This document shows positions 63,765-64,000 of a stretch of DNA of 64,000 bases, piece by piece; position 1 is the first letter of the stretch, and each line of letters begins with the position of its first letter. The stretch comes from Actinocorallia longicatena (lineage in GTDB: Bacteria; Actinomycetota; Actinomycetes; Streptosporangiales; Streptosporangiaceae), in assembly GCF_039534125.1 (NCBI RefSeq), contig NZ_BAAAUV010000017.1, positions 91,722 to 155,721 of the forward strand, read 5' to 3'. The position numbers and the translations under genes are program-made. The notes beneath the pieces were generated by a model. The model was not told the origin of the DNA and did no database searches. It saw nothing but the letters and a program-made list of their open reading frames with translations.

Positions 63765-63907
63765 CCGCCTCGCGCCGGTCCCAGAGGCGGCGCGGGTCGA
63801 AACCGAAGATCATGAGGGCGACGGCCGGCCGGGCGTCCCGGTACGAGACCGGGACGCCCGAGAGCATCGATGCGAACCGCTCTGAGGGAAAGAGCTGATT
63901 CGTCCTA
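63748..63907 (-). pseudogene. Possible truncated reverse-strand gene next to IS end
   Basis: The reverse strand from 63907 reads, in one frame, NQLFPSERFASMLSGVP, then VSYRDARPAVALMIFGF and DPRRLWDRREAVTWGV before a stop at 63748. Codon choice is GC-rich, as in real genes, over the last 35 codons. The frame runs up to the IS5-like end with no start, so it could be the 3' part of a gene cut by the insertion. It contains a perfect 13-base hairpin, which suggests non-coding DNA instead. I do not recognise the protein. Confidence 0.35.
63830..63860. terminator. Perfect 13-bp hairpin after the mannose synthase gene
   Basis: CGGGCGTCCCGGT (63830-63842) and ACCGGGACGCCCG (63848-63860) pair fully with a five-base loop. 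It is 66 bases after the Ppm1-like stop and is the strongest stem in the window. It has no T-run. It overlaps the putative truncated reverse-strand frame. Confidence 0.5.
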
Positions 63908-64000
63908 GGGGCTGTTTGGGGTTCGGATCATGTGGTTGAGGTGAGGAGTTTCAGCCACATGATCGATCCTCGGAGGTGGAGTCCGGCCTCATAGCTCTCG
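63908..64000 (-). mobile_element. End of an IS5-like insertion sequence
   Basis: The reverse frame from 64000 to the stop at 63928 encodes ESYEAGLHLRGSIMWLKLL and TSTT, which resembles the C-terminus of IS5-family transposases. The end of the element is probably GGGGCTGTTTGG at 63908 onward, next to CTAG (63905-63908), a possible target site. A 10-base inverted repeat GATCATGTGG/CCACATGATC (63926-63935 and 63955-63964) lies in the gene's 3' part. The rest of the element is outside the window. Confidence 0.6.

Overview
This is a GC-rich chromosomal segment (third codon positions almost all G or C, frequent GTG starts, many ATGA/GTGA stop-start overlaps) typical of a filamentous actinomycete. 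A sortase LPXTG protein, an Excalibur-containing lysozyme, XRE-DUF397 gene pairs, the SCO4848-type membrane protein beside a D,D-carboxypeptidase and a folD/DUF3017/mdh neighbourhood all point to Actinomycetes. A Streptosporangiales/Thermomonosporaceae-like host is my inference and is not proven by the sequence. Genes are packed tightly; no gene-free stretch exceeds about 300 bases.

Layout. 1-7.4 kb: partial GNAT acetyltransferase, tRNA-Thr(GGT), folD, a reverse-strand pair (TerD fused to a nuclease-like region; FHA plus helix-turn-helix protein), then DUF3017, icd and mdh. 7.5-13.5 kb: four translationally coupled, membrane-anchored Ser/Thr-kinase-like receptors in the order kinase, pseudokinase, pseudokinase, kinase, all with related two-cysteine outer domains. 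13.6-16.1 kb: LPXTG wall protein and secreted GH25 lysozyme. 16.1-18.7 kb: coupled reverse-strand set CBS/CorC protein, trpS, 2H RNA-ligase-like protein. 18.8-20.8 kb: galE-galK. 20.8-24.4 kb: patatin-like hydrolase behind a MerR-type operator, HATPase, XRE regulator with a triplicated DUF397 partner, BrkB-like membrane protein.

24.5-30.6 kb: a first envelope-glycan block (GT2, DUF2304, flippase, GT-C-like membrane protein, and a convergent PIG-L deacetylase with a propeller-like tail). 30.7-32.6 kb: DUF11-like secreted protein, S11 carboxypeptidase and SCO4848-type protein. 32.6-37.5 kb: methylmalonyl-CoA mutase operon mutA-mutB-meaB. 37.5-41.9 kb: a small catabolic cluster of class II aldolase, class III aminotransferase and FGGY kinase, with a convergent TetR regulator and a likely operator. 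41.9-47.1 kb: a methyltransferase behind an AT-rich leader, azlCD with a divergent XRE-cupin regulator, a GCS2-type ligase and an M20 amidohydrolase.

47.2-63.8 kb: a large surface-polysaccharide locus: GT-C-like protein and acyltransferase on the plus strand, then an 11-gene reverse-strand operon of six glycosyltransferases, a flippase, two GH16 enzymes and two membrane proteins, then a plus-strand GT2 and a polyprenol-phosphate mannose synthase. The window ends inside an IS5-like element that appears to have landed beside, or in, a small reverse-strand reading frame.

The most unusual system is the kinase/pseudokinase receptor array, which lies within a few kilobases of an FHA-HTH protein that could read its phosphorylation output. 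The aldolase-aminotransferase-kinase cluster is the best candidate for an undescribed catabolic pathway.
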